A stretch of 64,000 bases of DNA, taken from contig JADFDH010000006.1 of the NCBI GenBank assembly GCA_018263005.1, positions 1 through 64,000 of the forward strand, read 5' to 3'. Numbering within the stretch: position 1 is the stretch's first letter; every line of letters starts with the position of its first letter. The notes under the pieces are model-generated. The model worked only from the letters and a program-made list of their open reading frames with translations, had not been told where the DNA came from and made no database searches. The DNA comes from Methanobacterium sp. GTDB lineage: Archaea; Methanobacteriota; Methanobacteria; Methanobacteriales; Methanobacteriaceae. The position numbers and the translations under genes were made by a program. Of this stretch, positions 44,310-53,093 are shown in pieces.

Positions 44310-44645
44310 TTATAATTCCTTGTTTAAAATCTTAATTCCTAATTCTGATGCTTTTTCGAGGATTATTTCTTTTTTCCGTTTTCCTACGGTGGAACTAATC
44401 CTGCCGGCCTGGGTTTCCGGGTCTAAATTTTCTAATTCCTTAATATTAGAAACCAATACATCTTGGTATCCTGATGGATGTAAACCTCTCGTTGCTTTTG
44501 GAGATCCGTAACCTATAGATGGCATGGCTGGTTTTCTTGCTTCATACCTTCTTCGTTTACTGGTTTTTCCCCGGGCTTTCCTCCATTTATCTCCCAGTTT
44601 CTTGTATCTGTGCCATTCCTGACGTTTAAAATGTGGTTTTTTCAT
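44310..44645 (-). CDS. rpl32e: Large ribosomal subunit protein eL32
   Basis: 111 residues from ATG 44645 (MKKPHFKRQEWHRYKKLGDK), with GGTGA 6 bp upstream; a GTG five codons earlier overlaps the rpl6 stop. WRKARGKTSKRRRYEARKPA and GYGSPKATRGLHPSG match the family. Confidence 0.94.
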   Translation of the reverse strand: MKKPHFKRQEWHRYKKLGDKWRKARGKTSKRRRYEARKPAMPSIGYGSPKATRGLHPSGYQDVLVSNIKELENLDPETQAGRISSTVGKRKKEIILEKASELGIKILNKEL

Positions 44646-44656
44646 TATGGTCACCT

Positions 44657-45190
44657 TCACTCCTTACTGATCAGGTATATTCCGTCCTGGAATACCCTGG
44701 GATCTCTGCCCTTAATTTTAGTGGCCTGTTCTATATTGGCCATGGTTTGACCCACATCTTCCTTATTGATCCCTTCCACGATAACTTCATCACCGTTTAC
44801 TTTGACCTTGGTTTCGCCTAATACTTTGGCTGTACGGGGGTGTCTTTCACCCAGGAAGTTATCAATGGTTACCCGGTCACTGGATACTTTAACGGTCATG
44901 GGAAAGTGAGCGTATACTATTTTCATTTTATAAATAAAACCATCGGTTAATCCCTTGATCATATTAGTTAGATGGGATTTTATAGTGCCTAACATGGCTT
45001 TATCCCTTTTTTTAGGGAAAGGTGCTTCTAAAATTATTTTTCCATCTTCGGCGCTGATTTTGATATTTCGGCTTTTAAATTTCCTTTTGAGTTCACCCTT
45101 TGAACCGGTTACCACTACTTCATCCTGTATGGTGACCTTTATCCCCTCTGGTATGGGGATTTCATCTCTGATACTTGCTAATTGAGCCAT
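44657..45190 (-). CDS. rpl6: Large ribosomal subunit protein uL6
   Basis: 177 residues from ATG 45190 (MAQLASIRDEIPIPEGIKV), with GGTGATTAAT upstream. The frame is open further up but overlaps rps8. FPMTVKVSSDRVTIDNFLGE and KIKGRDPRVFQDGIYLISKE are diagnostic. Confidence 0.96.
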   Translation of the reverse strand: MAQLASIRDEIPIPEGIKVTIQDEVVVTGSKGELKRKFKSRNIKISAEDGKIILEAPFPKKRDKAMLGTIKSHLTNMIKGLTDGFIYKMKIVYAHFPMTVKVSSDRVTIDNFLGERHPRTAKVLGETKVKVNGDEVIVEGINKEDVGQTMANIEQATKIKGRDPRVFQDGIYLISKE

Positions 45191-45200
45191 ATTAATCACC

Positions 45201-45593
45201 TTAGTAAATGTAAGCCAGAAGCCTGCCACCAATTCCCTTTTCTTTAGCATCTTTATGGGTCATTATTCCTTCGGGTGTGGTCATTATTATTATTCCGAAG
45301 TTTTTAGAGGGCAGATATCTTTTTTCAAATCGTTCAAATTCGTCTTTTTTCACGGCGTGTCTGGGTTTTATTACACCGCATTTGTTTATGTTTCCTTCGA
45401 GTTCCACTATGAATTGGCCTGCCTTTCCATCGTCTACGAACTCGAATTCACCTATATATTCTTCCTTCTGCATGGTTCTTAGAACATGCCCGATCATTTT
45501 TGATGCGGGGGTGATTTTGCATCTGTTGTTTCCCTGCATTTCATTGTTTCGCATGTTGGTAAGAGCGTCTGCCAGAGGATCCATGAGAGTCAA
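45201..45593 (-). CDS. rps8: Small ribosomal subunit protein uS8
   Basis: 130 residues from TTG 45593 (MTLMDPLADALTNMRN), with GGTGA 7 bp upstream; the ATG three codons later is too far from that site. STPEGIMTHKEA-like MTTPEGIMTHKDAKEKGIGG and ends LLAYIY. Confidence 0.96.
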   Translation of the reverse strand: MTLMDPLADALTNMRNNEMQGNNRCKITPASKMIGHVLRTMQKEEYIGEFEFVDDGKAGQFIVELEGNINKCGVIKPRHAVKKDEFERFEKRYLPSKNFGIIIMTTPEGIMTHKDAKEKGIGGRLLAYIY

Positions 45594-45605
45594 ATTTATT
45601 CACCT

Positions 45606-45749
45606 CTAATTATATTTTTTAAATCCAATTTTTGATGCAAGTTCTCTGAAGCATTGTCTGCATAACATAAGCCCGTATCTTCTTACCAGGGCAGAGTGAT
45701 CCCCACATCTTCTGCATTTTCTTGATGCCTTTCCGTATTTTCTTGGCAA
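45606..45749 (-). CDS. rps14: Small ribosomal subunit protein uS14 (zinc type)
   Basis: 47 residues. PRKYGKASRKCRRCGDHSAL and YGLMLCRQCFRELASKIGFK give the four-Cys zinc site (CxxC...CxxC). The start is TTG at 45749, preceded by GGTGATAAA; the stop is at 45606-45608. It is in the standard place between rpl5 and rps8. Confidence 0.95.
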   Translation of the reverse strand: MPRKYGKASRKCRRCGDHSALVRRYGLMLCRQCFRELASKIGFKKYN

Positions 45750-45776
45750 TTTATCACCTTTAATTATTTTGGGTTA

Positions 45777-46283
45777 CTATTCCACCTTAATCTTAAATTT
45801 TTCCTGCATAAACACCTTGGTCTCTTCTGATGTGACCTGATGTTTTTGGGGAATCTTTCTTTGTTGAATTTTCCTTCTCTTTATTCTGTAACCGGGTTTT
45901 TCAAAGGTAACTGAAACATTCATTCCAAATATACCAATATCAGGATCGTAACGCATCCCCGGGATATCGATGTGTTCTTCTATTCCAAAAGAAACATTAC
46001 CCTGTTTATCGAATTTTTTGGATTCTAATTTATTACCTATACCGTTTAGAATGAGTTTTATGGCTTCATCTGCTTTTTGATCACGTAATGTGACTTTACA
46101 GGCTATGGGCTGGCCTTTCCGTATACCAAATTCTGGATTGGTTACTTTGGAATAGGTTCTGACAGGTTTTTGATCGGTTATACTGTTTAGTAATTTCTCT
46201 GCCCGGGCCAGCTTCTCTCCACCTTCACCTACTCCTATGTTTATGGTGGCCTTGGCTATTTTCACTTCTTCCATGGGATTCAT
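45777..46283 (-). CDS. rpl5: Large ribosomal subunit protein uL5
   Basis: 168 residues. IAKATINIGVGEGGEKLARA, DQKPVRTYSKVTNPEFGIRKG and YDPDIGIFGMNVSVTFEKPG are typical. It binds 5S rRNA. ATG overlaps the rps4e stop by one base. Confidence 0.96.
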   Translation of the reverse strand: MNPMEEVKIAKATINIGVGEGGEKLARAEKLLNSITDQKPVRTYSKVTNPEFGIRKGQPIACKVTLRDQKADEAIKLILNGIGNKLESKKFDKQGNVSFGIEEHIDIPGMRYDPDIGIFGMNVSVTFEKPGYRIKRRKIQQRKIPQKHQVTSEETKVFMQEKFKIKVE

Positions 46284-47011
46284 TATTTACCCCCGGGAAG
46301 TGTTATCATTGGTTTTTCTTTACCTAAAACAAAAACATAATCTTTAAGGGTTTGGAATGTTTTTCCATCTGCGGTTTCTATTACCACCGTGTTGGGCATG
46401 GATGATTTGGTGATGGTTATTTCCTTTATATTACCCCTTTCACCTATGTGTTTTCCGCCGATTACCAGACCTAAAGATCCGCTTTCAAATTTTATGTGAT
46501 CTTCAATTTCCTGTTCTGGAACTTTGAGTTTCAACACATCAGCTGTTTTATAATCATCCTCAGTCAGACAGTTCCTGCCGTCATGAAGGTTTAATTGAGT
46601 TTTAGCGTCTTTGATTATGGTTTTATCCTCGATTCGGCATAATTTGAATTCCTTGTTTTCCGCTGATATGGGGTACATTATGAGTTTTCCTTTTTCATCA
46701 GGGAGTACACGGTATACTTTACCTGACTTGGGGATTTCAATAACGTCCATGAACCCTATTGGGAACTTATAATCTTTTCTTGGTCGGCCGTCAACCAGGA
46801 TATCTCCTTTGTTGATGATTATCTTGGCTTCCCTGGCATTATCCGCTATTTCAAGAATGTCCCTTACAACTATCAGGAGGGGCATGGATTTATCCAGGGC
46901 ATGGGAACCTGCGCTGGTTTTAACTGTCCATTTATATTCTTTAGGATGTATTGGCCAGTTTTCTGGTGCCTTATAACGTTTTAAATGTTTTCTTGAACCC
47001 ATTTTAGCCAT
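46283..47011 (-). CDS. rps4e: Small ribosomal subunit protein eS4
   Basis: 242 residues. GSRKHLKRYKAPENWPIHPK at the start, an S4-like RNA-binding segment (EAKIIINKGDILVDGRPRKD) and a KOW-like C-terminus (GKHIGERGNIKEITITKS). Archaeal/eukaryotic protein. Confidence 0.96.
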   Translation of the reverse strand: MAKMGSRKHLKRYKAPENWPIHPKEYKWTVKTSAGSHALDKSMPLLIVVRDILEIADNAREAKIIINKGDILVDGRPRKDYKFPIGFMDVIEIPKSGKVYRVLPDEKGKLIMYPISAENKEFKLCRIEDKTIIKDAKTQLNLHDGRNCLTEDDYKTADVLKLKVPEQEIEDHIKFESGSLGLVIGGKHIGERGNIKEITITKSSMPNTVVIETADGKTFQTLKDYVFVLGKEKPMITLPGGK

Positions 47012-47013
47012 AT

Positions 47014-47367
47014 TTATCCCTTCCTCTCTATTACTTCATTTCTTTCATCGTCATCAAGATCCAGTTCTACCAGCATCACTTTAGAAGGGTGAACTGAATG
47101 ATAAACTTGATTCCCATCGGGTTTCTGTACCGAAACACCATCGATCATTAACCGGTAATGTTTGAGGTCAACTTTCTCTACTTTTCCTTCCTGTTCCTTG
47201 AAATCTCCCCTCATCACCAGAACTTTATCTCCTTTTTTTACTGGTAGAGATCTTGTCTGGTACCTCTCTCTGAGCTCTTCAGAAAGTGTTACGCTCATTA
47301 ATTTATGACGAACATGTAACGGTGCTTTAAAGCGAAATTTCCTTTGTTTTCTTGGCTGTTTTGACAT
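47014..47367 (-). CDS. rpl24: Large ribosomal subunit protein uL24
   Basis: 117 residues from ATG 47367 (MSKQPRKQRKFRFKAPLHV), with GGTGA 6 bp upstream; the GTG at 47376 lies inside that site. The KOW motif is KKGDKVLVMRGDFKEQEGKV. Confidence 0.95.
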   Translation of the reverse strand: MSKQPRKQRKFRFKAPLHVRHKLMSVTLSEELRERYQTRSLPVKKGDKVLVMRGDFKEQEGKVEKVDLKHYRLMIDGVSVQKPDGNQVYHSVHPSKVMLVELDLDDDERNEVIERKG

Positions 47368-47421
47368 AATATTCACCGTGTATTAAATTCATTTAAAAAA
47401 TATTATTAGTTTTATTCATTT

Positions 47422-47820
47422 TCAGACGATTATGCTGGCCGCACTTCCTATGGAAGGCCATCGGTCTGCTGCTTCCTTAGCAACTGGTCCTCGTATTTCG
47501 GATCCTTTAAGCACTCCTTCCGGACTTAGAATTACAGCTGCATTATCTTCAAATTTAACTCTTAAACCGTCTGCTCTGCGGTATTCTTTTTTCTGCCTGA
47601 CCACTACCGCTGTAGTGACTTCTCTTCTCATTTCTACTGATCCCTTTTTTACGGAGATCACTATCATATCACCCACACCAGCACTGGCTAATCTTCTTCT
47701 AACCCCTTTATATCCTTTAACCGATACGATTTCCACTTCTCTTGCGCCGGTGTTATCCACACACTGTAGTCGGGCTCCTATGGGTAGTGATTTGGAAACA
47801 TTAGATGTGATAGCCTTCAT
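47422..47820 (-). CDS. rpl14: Large ribosomal subunit protein uL14
   Basis: 132 residues. GARLQCVDNTGAREVEIVSV and YRRADGLRVKFEDNAAVILS match the family. It abuts rps17 with one base between. Confidence 0.96.
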   Translation of the reverse strand: MKAITSNVSKSLPIGARLQCVDNTGAREVEIVSVKGYKGVRRRLASAGVGDMIVISVKKGSVEMRREVTTAVVVRQKKEYRRADGLRVKFEDNAAVILSPEGVLKGSEIRGPVAKEAADRWPSIGSAASIIV

Positions 47821-47821
47821 T

Positions 47822-48139
47822 TCAATCTCCCTTAACCTCGATTACTACGAAATGTTTGGTCTTACTGAGTGGTCTGCATTCTGCGATTTTCACCGCATCA
47901 CCAATGCTTAAGTCTATGCAGTCAGGTTTATGTGCGTGTATAATTGATTTTCTTTTTTCGTATCTTTCAAACTTACGAATAAATTTATAAAAACTTCTCT
48001 CTACAGTGACGGTTCTCTCCGCTTTATCACTGGTCACGATTCCTTCTAATATCTGCCCTCTTACAGGTAGATTTCCGTGGAAAGGACAGTTAGGATCATC
48101 GCATTTTGTTTTTGGTTCTGTAACGTCGATACCAATCAT
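47822..48139 (-). CDS. rps17: Small ribosomal subunit protein uS17
   Basis: 105 residues from ATG 48139 (MIGIDVTEPKTKCDDPNCPF), with GGTGA 5 bp upstream. The CDDPNCPFHG zinc-like segment, then LEGIVTSDKAERTVTVER and YEKRKSIIHAHKP, are archaeal S17 features. Confidence 0.96.
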   Translation of the reverse strand: MIGIDVTEPKTKCDDPNCPFHGNLPVRGQILEGIVTSDKAERTVTVERSFYKFIRKFERYEKRKSIIHAHKPDCIDLSIGDAVKIAECRPLSKTKHFVVIEVKGD

Positions 48140-48249
48140 TAATATCACCTTTATAGTAAATTTTTTTTTCGAATAGTATTTTTAAGTAAGTTAACCCGTT
48201 TCATCCAGTATTCAAATTATAAATTCACAGATTTCTTCTGATGCTTATC

Positions 48250-48350
48250 AGTTGACCACTGATCCTATAGAGCAGTATTTACTGATCCAGTATCAGTTCT
48301 CTGATGATCCTATAGAGCAGTATTTACTGATCCTATATCACCAGTACTTT
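48250..48350 (-). repeat. 45-bp tandem repeat downstream of, and including, the rnp1 3' end
   Basis: A 28-bp block beginning GATCCTATAGAGCAGTATTT is present perfectly at 48261-48288 and 48306-48333. A third, imperfect copy from 48329 (GATCCTATATCACCAGTACT) covers the rnp1 stop codon at 48338-48340 and its last codons. Neighbouring TATCAGTT and GATGCTTATC are partial units. Confidence 0.9.
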
Positions 48351-48622
48351 CTGTATCTCTTTTTAATCCTGTTTTCTGGACGAATCGCTATTATTTGACC
48401 GTTAATTTCAACTTTAGCACCATCAGGAAGTTGGAAATGAAAAGTCGCCACTTTTTTGGGGATGATCTTTTCATTTCCCTTGTCATCCTCTATTTTGATG
48501 GTGTTCTTGGTTTCGTCAACAACCTTTCCTTTTATCCCTTTATATCCACTATGTGAGCTGCGGACTACCTCTACAGGCAAACCAACAAGCTCGTGTCTGA
48601 ATATGTTTTGTGGAGTTATCAT
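48338..48622 (-). CDS. rnp1: RNase P protein component 1 (Rpp29)
   Basis: 94 residues of the Rpp29/POP4 family: HELVGLPVEVVRSSHSGYKG, KGKVVDETKNTIKIEDDKGN and the basic C-terminus. It assists the RNase P RNA in tRNA 5' processing. It lies between yciH and rps17 as in other euryarchaea. Its last codons belong to the downstream 45-bp repeat. Confidence 0.94.
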   Translation of the reverse strand: MITPQNIFRHELVGLPVEVVRSSHSGYKGIKGKVVDETKNTIKIEDDKGNEKIIPKKVATFHFQLPDGAKVEINGQIIAIRPENRIKKRYRKYW

Positions 48623-48642
48623 GATATTATAAGAGACAGAAA

Positions 48643-48984
48643 TTATCTTCTCTTTCTGCCCTTACTTCTTTCATCCCTGTCTTTGATTTCAATGGTGTCT
48701 GAAGAAAAGCCCATATTAGCTAGAACTTCTTTCACTTTCCTTTTATGGTCTCCCTGAAGTTCTATCTGGCCTTTTTTTGCAGTTCCTCCACAGGCGCATT
48801 TATTTTTTAGTTCCTTGGTTAATTCTCTTATGTCGATGTCATGCTCATCGATACCTTCTACTATGGTCATGAGCTTCCCGAATCTTCTTCTTACTGTGTA
48901 GACTTTAACTTTTTGAATCTCCCTTGCTATCTCTTCACATACGCAAAGTTCTTCTGGAAGACCGCATATCTCACAGACTGTCAT
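48643..48984 (-). CDS. Translation initiation factor aIF1-type (SUI1) protein with N-terminal zinc motif
   Basis: 113 residues. An N-terminal CEICGLPEELCVCE cluster precedes a SUI1 domain (KLMTIVEGIDEHDIDIRELT, CACGGTAKKGQIELQGDHK, VLANMGFSSDTIEIKD). The domain helps start-codon selection on the 30S subunit. It is in the rpl29-yciH-rnp1-rps17 order common in euryarchaea. Confidence 0.93.
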   Translation of the reverse strand: MTVCEICGLPEELCVCEEIAREIQKVKVYTVRRRFGKLMTIVEGIDEHDIDIRELTKELKNKCACGGTAKKGQIELQGDHKRKVKEVLANMGFSSDTIEIKDRDERSKGRKRR

Positions 48985-48989
48985 CTATT

Positions 48990-49196
48990 TTAGTTCTCCT
49001 TCGTTTTTTCACTCATTATGGTAAGTACCCGGGCAATAGTCCGTTTAAGTTCTTTAACTTTACCCGGATCTTCATAAATTCCAGCGGCAGCGCTTTTAGA
49101 GACTATCTTTGAATGTTCTGCCCTGAGTTCATCCAATTTTTTCTGGATTTCCCCTATCTCCATTGCCCTTATTTCCTTGGACCTTAATATTACCAT
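48990..49196 (-). CDS. rpl29: Large ribosomal subunit protein uL29
   Basis: 68 residues: MVILRSKEIRAMEIGEIQKK and VKELKRTIARVLTIMSEKTK, a two-helix hairpin typical of uL29. It follows rps3. Confidence 0.94.
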   Translation of the reverse strand: MVILRSKEIRAMEIGEIQKKLDELRAEHSKIVSKSAAAGIYEDPGKVKELKRTIARVLTIMSEKTKEN

Positions 49197-49245
49197 TTTT
49201 CTACACCTTTTTATAATTTCCGAATTTATCTATTTTTCTAAAGAT

Positions 49246-50256
49246 TTACTGGGAATTTTCTTTGGTTTCTTTAGCAGGTTTAACAAGATCGGCTGTTTTG
49301 AATTTTTTAAACTTGATTTCCGGTCCCTTTTTCTCTTCTGCTTCCACAGATTCTTTAACCTTCTTAGTCTCAGCTTCCACAGATTCTTTAACCTTCTTAG
49401 TCTCAGCTTCCACAGATTCTTTAGCTTTCTTAGTCTCAGCTTTCACAGATTCTTTAGCTTTCTTGGCCTCAGCTTCCACAGTCTCTTTGACTTTCTTGGT
49501 CTCTGGTTCTTCTTCTATGTCTTCCAGGTTATCTTCTGTTTCTTCGCTTATTTCATCTTCAATTTCATCAGATACTGTTTCTTCAGCTACTTCCACGTCT
49601 GGAGCTGGTGATTCTTCTTCCTCTGTACTTTCCACCAGGGTTTCACTTGGTGATTCTTCCACAGTGGGCATTATTATATCAACTTTATCAGGCAGTACAG
49701 TTCCTGGTGGCATGATCCTTACATAAATTCCCAGAACACCCGGTTTAAGTTGGACTGTTGCAAATCCTTCCCTTACAAAACGGGTGGATGGTTCACCACA
49801 TTTCTTTATGTATCCATCTATAAATTTGGCACATGCAGATCTGGATCCTCTAATCTTACCAGAAATGGTAACCTCCACACCCTGGGCTCCTGCGCCCATT
49901 ATTCTTCGAAGTGCAGTGTAAGCCACTCTCCTGAAGTGCATACCCCTCTGTAACATGGCCGCTATTTTATGGGCCATGATCTTGGGATTGAGTTCGGGGA
50001 CATCCACCTCTTTAACTTCTACCTGGGGATTTTCCAGTTCGTAGTTGTTTTTTAGATTCTGGGTTATATTTCGGACGGTTTTTCCTCCTCTTCCTATAAC
50101 CATACCGGGACGTTCTGCATAAACCACCACCATGGTTCCTAGAGGTGTTACTTGAATCTCCATTCCACCGTAACCGGCTCTTTCCAGTTCTTTTTCTAAA
50201 TATTCATCGATTCTAGTCCTTTTAAGACCTTCTGTTACAAAATCCTTTTCAATCAT
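49246..50256 (-). CDS. rps3: Small ribosomal subunit protein uS3 with repeated C-terminal extension
   Basis: 336 residues, over 100 longer than a usual archaeal uS3. Residues 1-205 are the conserved part: KH motif VVYAERPGMVIGRGGKTVRN and the second domain (YTALRRIMGAGAQGVEVTIS). Residues about 205-250 are acidic (EEESPAPDVEVAEETVSDEI). Residues about 254-308 are five 11-residue repeats of the form KESVEAETKKV, predicted to be a highly charged helix, followed by a short basic tail. The function of the extension is unknown. Start ATG 50256 overlaps the rpl22 stop by 4 bp. Confidence 0.95.
   Translation of the reverse strand: MIEKDFVTEGLKRTRIDEYLEKELERAGYGGMEIQVTPLGTMVVVYAERPGMVIGRGGKTVRNITQNLKNNYELENPQVEVKEVDVPELNPKIMAHKIAAMLQRGMHFRRVAYTALRRIMGAGAQGVEVTISGKIRGSRSACAKFIDGYIKKCGEPSTRFVREGFATVQLKPGVLGIYVRIMPPGTVLPDKVDIIMPTVEESPSETLVESTEEEESPAPDVEVAEETVSDEIEDEISEETEDNLEDIEEEPETKKVKETVEAEAKKAKESVKAETKKAKESVEAETKKVKESVEAETKKVKESVEAEEKKGPEIKFKKFKTADLVKPAKETKENSQ
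49341..49505 (-). repeat. 33-bp coding tandem repeat inside rps3
   Basis: Five units start at 49341, 49374, 49407, 49440 and 49473. The first two are nearly identical (CTTCCACAGATTCTTTAACC...), and later ones diverge gradually toward GCTTTCTTGG variants. The length is a multiple of three, so the frame is kept. Confidence 0.9.
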
Positions 50257-50714
50257 TGAATCTCCCCTAGTACTACTTGTATGTGGGTGGTTGGTGTGTT
50301 AAAGGGACTTGCTCTTCCAAAAGCTCGGGGAGTCCATCCTCTAATAACGTAACCTCGGTGACTGGATATATGTTCGATTTTAAGATTTTCCGTATCTAAT
50401 CCCTGATATTCAGCGTTGGCTTCGGCATTTATCAGCACATCTAAAATTTGAGATGCTGCTTTAACCGGATAACGACCAGTGGGCCATCCTTTAAGACCTT
50501 TACGGTGTCCTATCTTTTTATTATGTCTTTTAAAGGGTACTGGTTTCTTCATTTCTATTACGTCTTCTAAATATTCCTTAGCCTCTTCTATTTCCATTCC
50601 CCTTATGGTTCTGCATATCTCAACAGCATGTTTTGGGGATATTTTAAGAGATCGGCCGCTTGCCTTTGCTTTTTTTGATGTATCCTCATTGTAAGCGTAT
50701 TTAATCTTTGCCAT
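50253..50714 (-). CDS. rpl22: Large ribosomal subunit protein uL22
   Basis: 153 residues, archaeal length. SGRSLKISPKHAVEICRTIR and HISSHRGYVIRGWTPRAFGR are typical. It overlaps rps3 by 4 bp and lines the exit tunnel. Confidence 0.96.
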   Translation of the reverse strand: MAKIKYAYNEDTSKKAKASGRSLKISPKHAVEICRTIRGMEIEEAKEYLEDVIEMKKPVPFKRHNKKIGHRKGLKGWPTGRYPVKAASQILDVLINAEANAEYQGLDTENLKIEHISSHRGYVIRGWTPRAFGRASPFNTPTTHIQVVLGEIQ

Positions 50715-50726
50715 GATATTAACTCC

Positions 50727-51137
50727 TTATTTAAGGGGTACGAACATGGATGATCTGGTTGCACCCATCCCCGGATCTCCGTGCTGGACTCTTTGTCTGG
50801 TCACTGCAAACTCCCCGAAATAGCAGCCAATCATCTCTGGCTGGATAGTTATTTCTACAAATTGTTTGCCGTTGTATATTCCAAAGGTCATTCCCACCAT
50901 CTCTGGTAGGACTATCATATCCCGGCAGTGAGTCTTTATAATGCGGGGCCTTCCTCCCTGGTCTCCTTCTTTTTTAAGTTTTCTAATTTTTTCTAATACC
51001 TTCTTCTGTCTGGGTAGGAAGCCTTTCTTCAGGGATCTTCTTTGCCTGGAAGGGAATAGTTGAATAACATTATCCAGTGGCATCTGTTGCAATTCTTCCA
51101 GGGTATAACCGCGATAACTAAATTCTTTTCTAGCCAA
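50727..51137 (-). CDS. rps19: Small ribosomal subunit protein uS19
   Basis: 136 residues. KEFSYRGYTLEELQQMPLDN is the archaeal N-terminus, and IIKTHCRDMIVLPEMVGMTF and FGEFAVTRQRVQHGDPGMGA are core signatures. Confidence 0.96.
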   Translation of the reverse strand: MARKEFSYRGYTLEELQQMPLDNVIQLFPSRQRRSLKKGFLPRQKKVLEKIRKLKKEGDQGGRPRIIKTHCRDMIVLPEMVGMTFGIYNGKQFVEITIQPEMIGCYFGEFAVTRQRVQHGDPGMGATRSSMFVPLK

Positions 51138-51212
51138 TTAGTCTCCTCCTAATGAATCTGTCTAATATCTATTATTTTCACTAAATTTTCTTGTTTTATA
51201 ATTTTTTAGGAT

Positions 51213-51938
51213 CTATCTTCTTTTTCCTGTTCGTTTAGCAGCGATGGAACCTACTTTTCTACCTGGTGGTGCGTGTCTGGATATGGTGGTCGGCCTACCA
51301 GGATGCTGTCTATTACCTCCACCGTGGGGGTGATCTACTGCGTTCATGGCCACTCCTCTCACACCTACACTCTTCTTACCTTTAGCTTTCATAGCGTAGT
51401 GTCTGTTCCCTGCTTTAAGGAATGGTTTCTCTTTTCTTCCGCCTCCAGCTACCACTCCAATGGTGGCTCTGCAGTGGGGGTTGAATGCCTTTAATTCACC
51501 GGATGGTAATTCGATGATGGCTTTACCAACATCATGGGTGATCAAAGAAGCGTAAGTACCGGATGATCTGACGAATTTACCGCCATCTCCTGGGTATTTC
51601 TCAATGTTATAAATAGGGGTACCTTCCGGAATTTCAGCCAGTGGTAGGGAATTACCAGGACTTATAGGTGCTGATACTCCACAGGCAATATTATCATTAA
51701 TTTTAATACTTTCTGGTGCTAAAATAAGTAATTTTTCATCGTTTTCAAAGTTAACCAACGCCAGTGGGGCGCTTCTTCCGGGATCGTGGATGATGTCCAC
51801 CACTTTACCCTGAAGGCTTCCTTCTTTTTCTATATCATCATAAAATCGATAAGCGATCCTTCCCTTAAATCTGTGCGATGCACTTTTATAAGTGGGAGTT
51901 CCTCGTCCTCTCCTCTGAATTATCAATCGTTTTCCCAT
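51213..51938 (-). CDS. rpl2: Large ribosomal subunit protein uL2
   Basis: 241 residues. GKRLIIQRRGRGTPTYKSAS at the start; VAMNAVDHPHGGGNRQHPGR contains the conserved His of the peptidyl transferase region. Confidence 0.97.
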   Translation of the reverse strand: MGKRLIIQRRGRGTPTYKSASHRFKGRIAYRFYDDIEKEGSLQGKVVDIIHDPGRSAPLALVNFENDEKLLILAPESIKINDNIACGVSAPISPGNSLPLAEIPEGTPIYNIEKYPGDGGKFVRSSGTYASLITHDVGKAIIELPSGELKAFNPHCRATIGVVAGGGRKEKPFLKAGNRHYAMKAKGKKSVGVRGVAMNAVDHPHGGGNRQHPGRPTTISRHAPPGRKVGSIAAKRTGKRR

Positions 51939-51978
51939 TTTATTTTTCCTCCCTTAGGGATGTTATTATATATTATTA

Positions 51979-52239
51979 TTAGAATACTCCCATTTTCACA
52001 GCTATATCTTCTGCACTGTGTTCGGCTTCCAGTTTTATGTATGCCATTTTTTCACCGCGAGAAGTGATCTGGGTGTTGACCCTTTCCACCTTAACAGCGT
52101 AAAGATCTTCAAAGGCCGTTTTTATCTGTGTTTTACTGGCCGTCCTTCTAACCATGAAGGTTAATTCATTGTTTTGATCAATGGCATTCATACTTTTTTC
52201 TGTTAAATGTGGTTTTATTATTATTGAATAAGAATCCAT
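51979..52239 (-). CDS. rpl23: Large ribosomal subunit protein uL23
   Basis: 86 residues from ATG 52239 (MDSYSIIIKPHLTEKSMNAI); a TTG two codons earlier is the alternative. ELTFMVRRTASKTQIKTAFE and VNTQITSRGEKMAYIKL match the family. It forms part of the docking site for SRP and SecY. Confidence 0.95.
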   Translation of the reverse strand: MDSYSIIIKPHLTEKSMNAIDQNNELTFMVRRTASKTQIKTAFEDLYAVKVERVNTQITSRGEKMAYIKLEAEHSAEDIAVKMGVF

Positions 52240-52259
52240 TTTCAATACATCCTAAGCAT

Positions 52260-53048
52260 TTATTTGTTTTGGAATAATTCTCCTAATTTTTCTATGGCTG
52301 ATTTTGTGTAAATGGTAAGTCTTCCGGGATGAGTTCCGGGGGCTAGTAATTCTGCGTTAAGGTTATCCACCACCACAATATCTACACCCGGATGGTTTCT
52401 TGCGCCTAGACTTATTCCTTTATCTTCTCCAACAACCAGTAAAGGTCCTTTTGGTGTTTTGTATTTCCTTCCCCTTGTTTTACCTCTACCGGCCCGTATT
52501 TTTCGTCCTGATTTGGCCCTGACAACATCATCCATTATTCCCAATTTTTTCATGATCTCTCTGGTTTGGCTGGTTCGCTTAACCTTGCATAATTCATCAT
52601 CAACTACCAGGGGTATTTGGGCAACTTTTTCTGTGCGATGACCTCTTTCTTTTACCAGTTCTGGTTTTGCTGTTGCGGCCACTGCAGATCTTATGGCTAA
52701 TCTTCTTTCTTTTTTGTTTATTTTCTCATGGATGATCCGAGCAGCTCTTGGTGGATGCGCCCTTCTTCCGCCTACAGCCTGGGGTACGAAAGCCCCTTTA
52801 GATCCGGCGGGGTGTCTGGAACCCTTCACCCGAGGAACCATAGCTGCACCACGGCCCGCTCCAAATGATTCGGCGGTGGTTCGCTTTCCAGCCATAGGAT
52901 CTGTTCCCCATGGTTGAATTCTGGCTGTTTGAGCAGATATTACTGCTCTTTTTATGAGATCAGGCCTAAATTCTTCTGTAAAAATATCAGGAAGTTCGAT
53001 TTCATCTATTTCTTCACCTTCCAATGAGTAAACCTTGATTTTCGACAT
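52260..53048 (-). CDS. rpl4: Large ribosomal subunit protein uL4
   Basis: 262 residues, archaeal/eukaryotic form. AQTARIQPWGTDPMAGKRTT, the long loop GRGAAMVPRVKGSRHPAGSK and VGEDKGISLGARNHPGVDIV are typical. Confidence 0.96.
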   Translation of the reverse strand: MSKIKVYSLEGEEIDEIELPDIFTEEFRPDLIKRAVISAQTARIQPWGTDPMAGKRTTAESFGAGRGAAMVPRVKGSRHPAGSKGAFVPQAVGGRRAHPPRAARIIHEKINKKERRLAIRSAVAATAKPELVKERGHRTEKVAQIPLVVDDELCKVKRTSQTREIMKKLGIMDDVVRAKSGRKIRAGRGKTRGRKYKTPKGPLLVVGEDKGISLGARNHPGVDIVVVDNLNAELLAPGTHPGRLTIYTKSAIEKLGELFQNK

Positions 53049-53093
53049 TTTAAATCACTCTTTTATATTACCAATGTGAATTTGATTTTTAAT

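Noticed and set aside
49262..49726. Plus-strand Ser/Thr-rich frame opposite the rps3 tail
   Set aside because: It is the antisense of the 33-bp coding repeat; the rps3 frame is clearly the real one.
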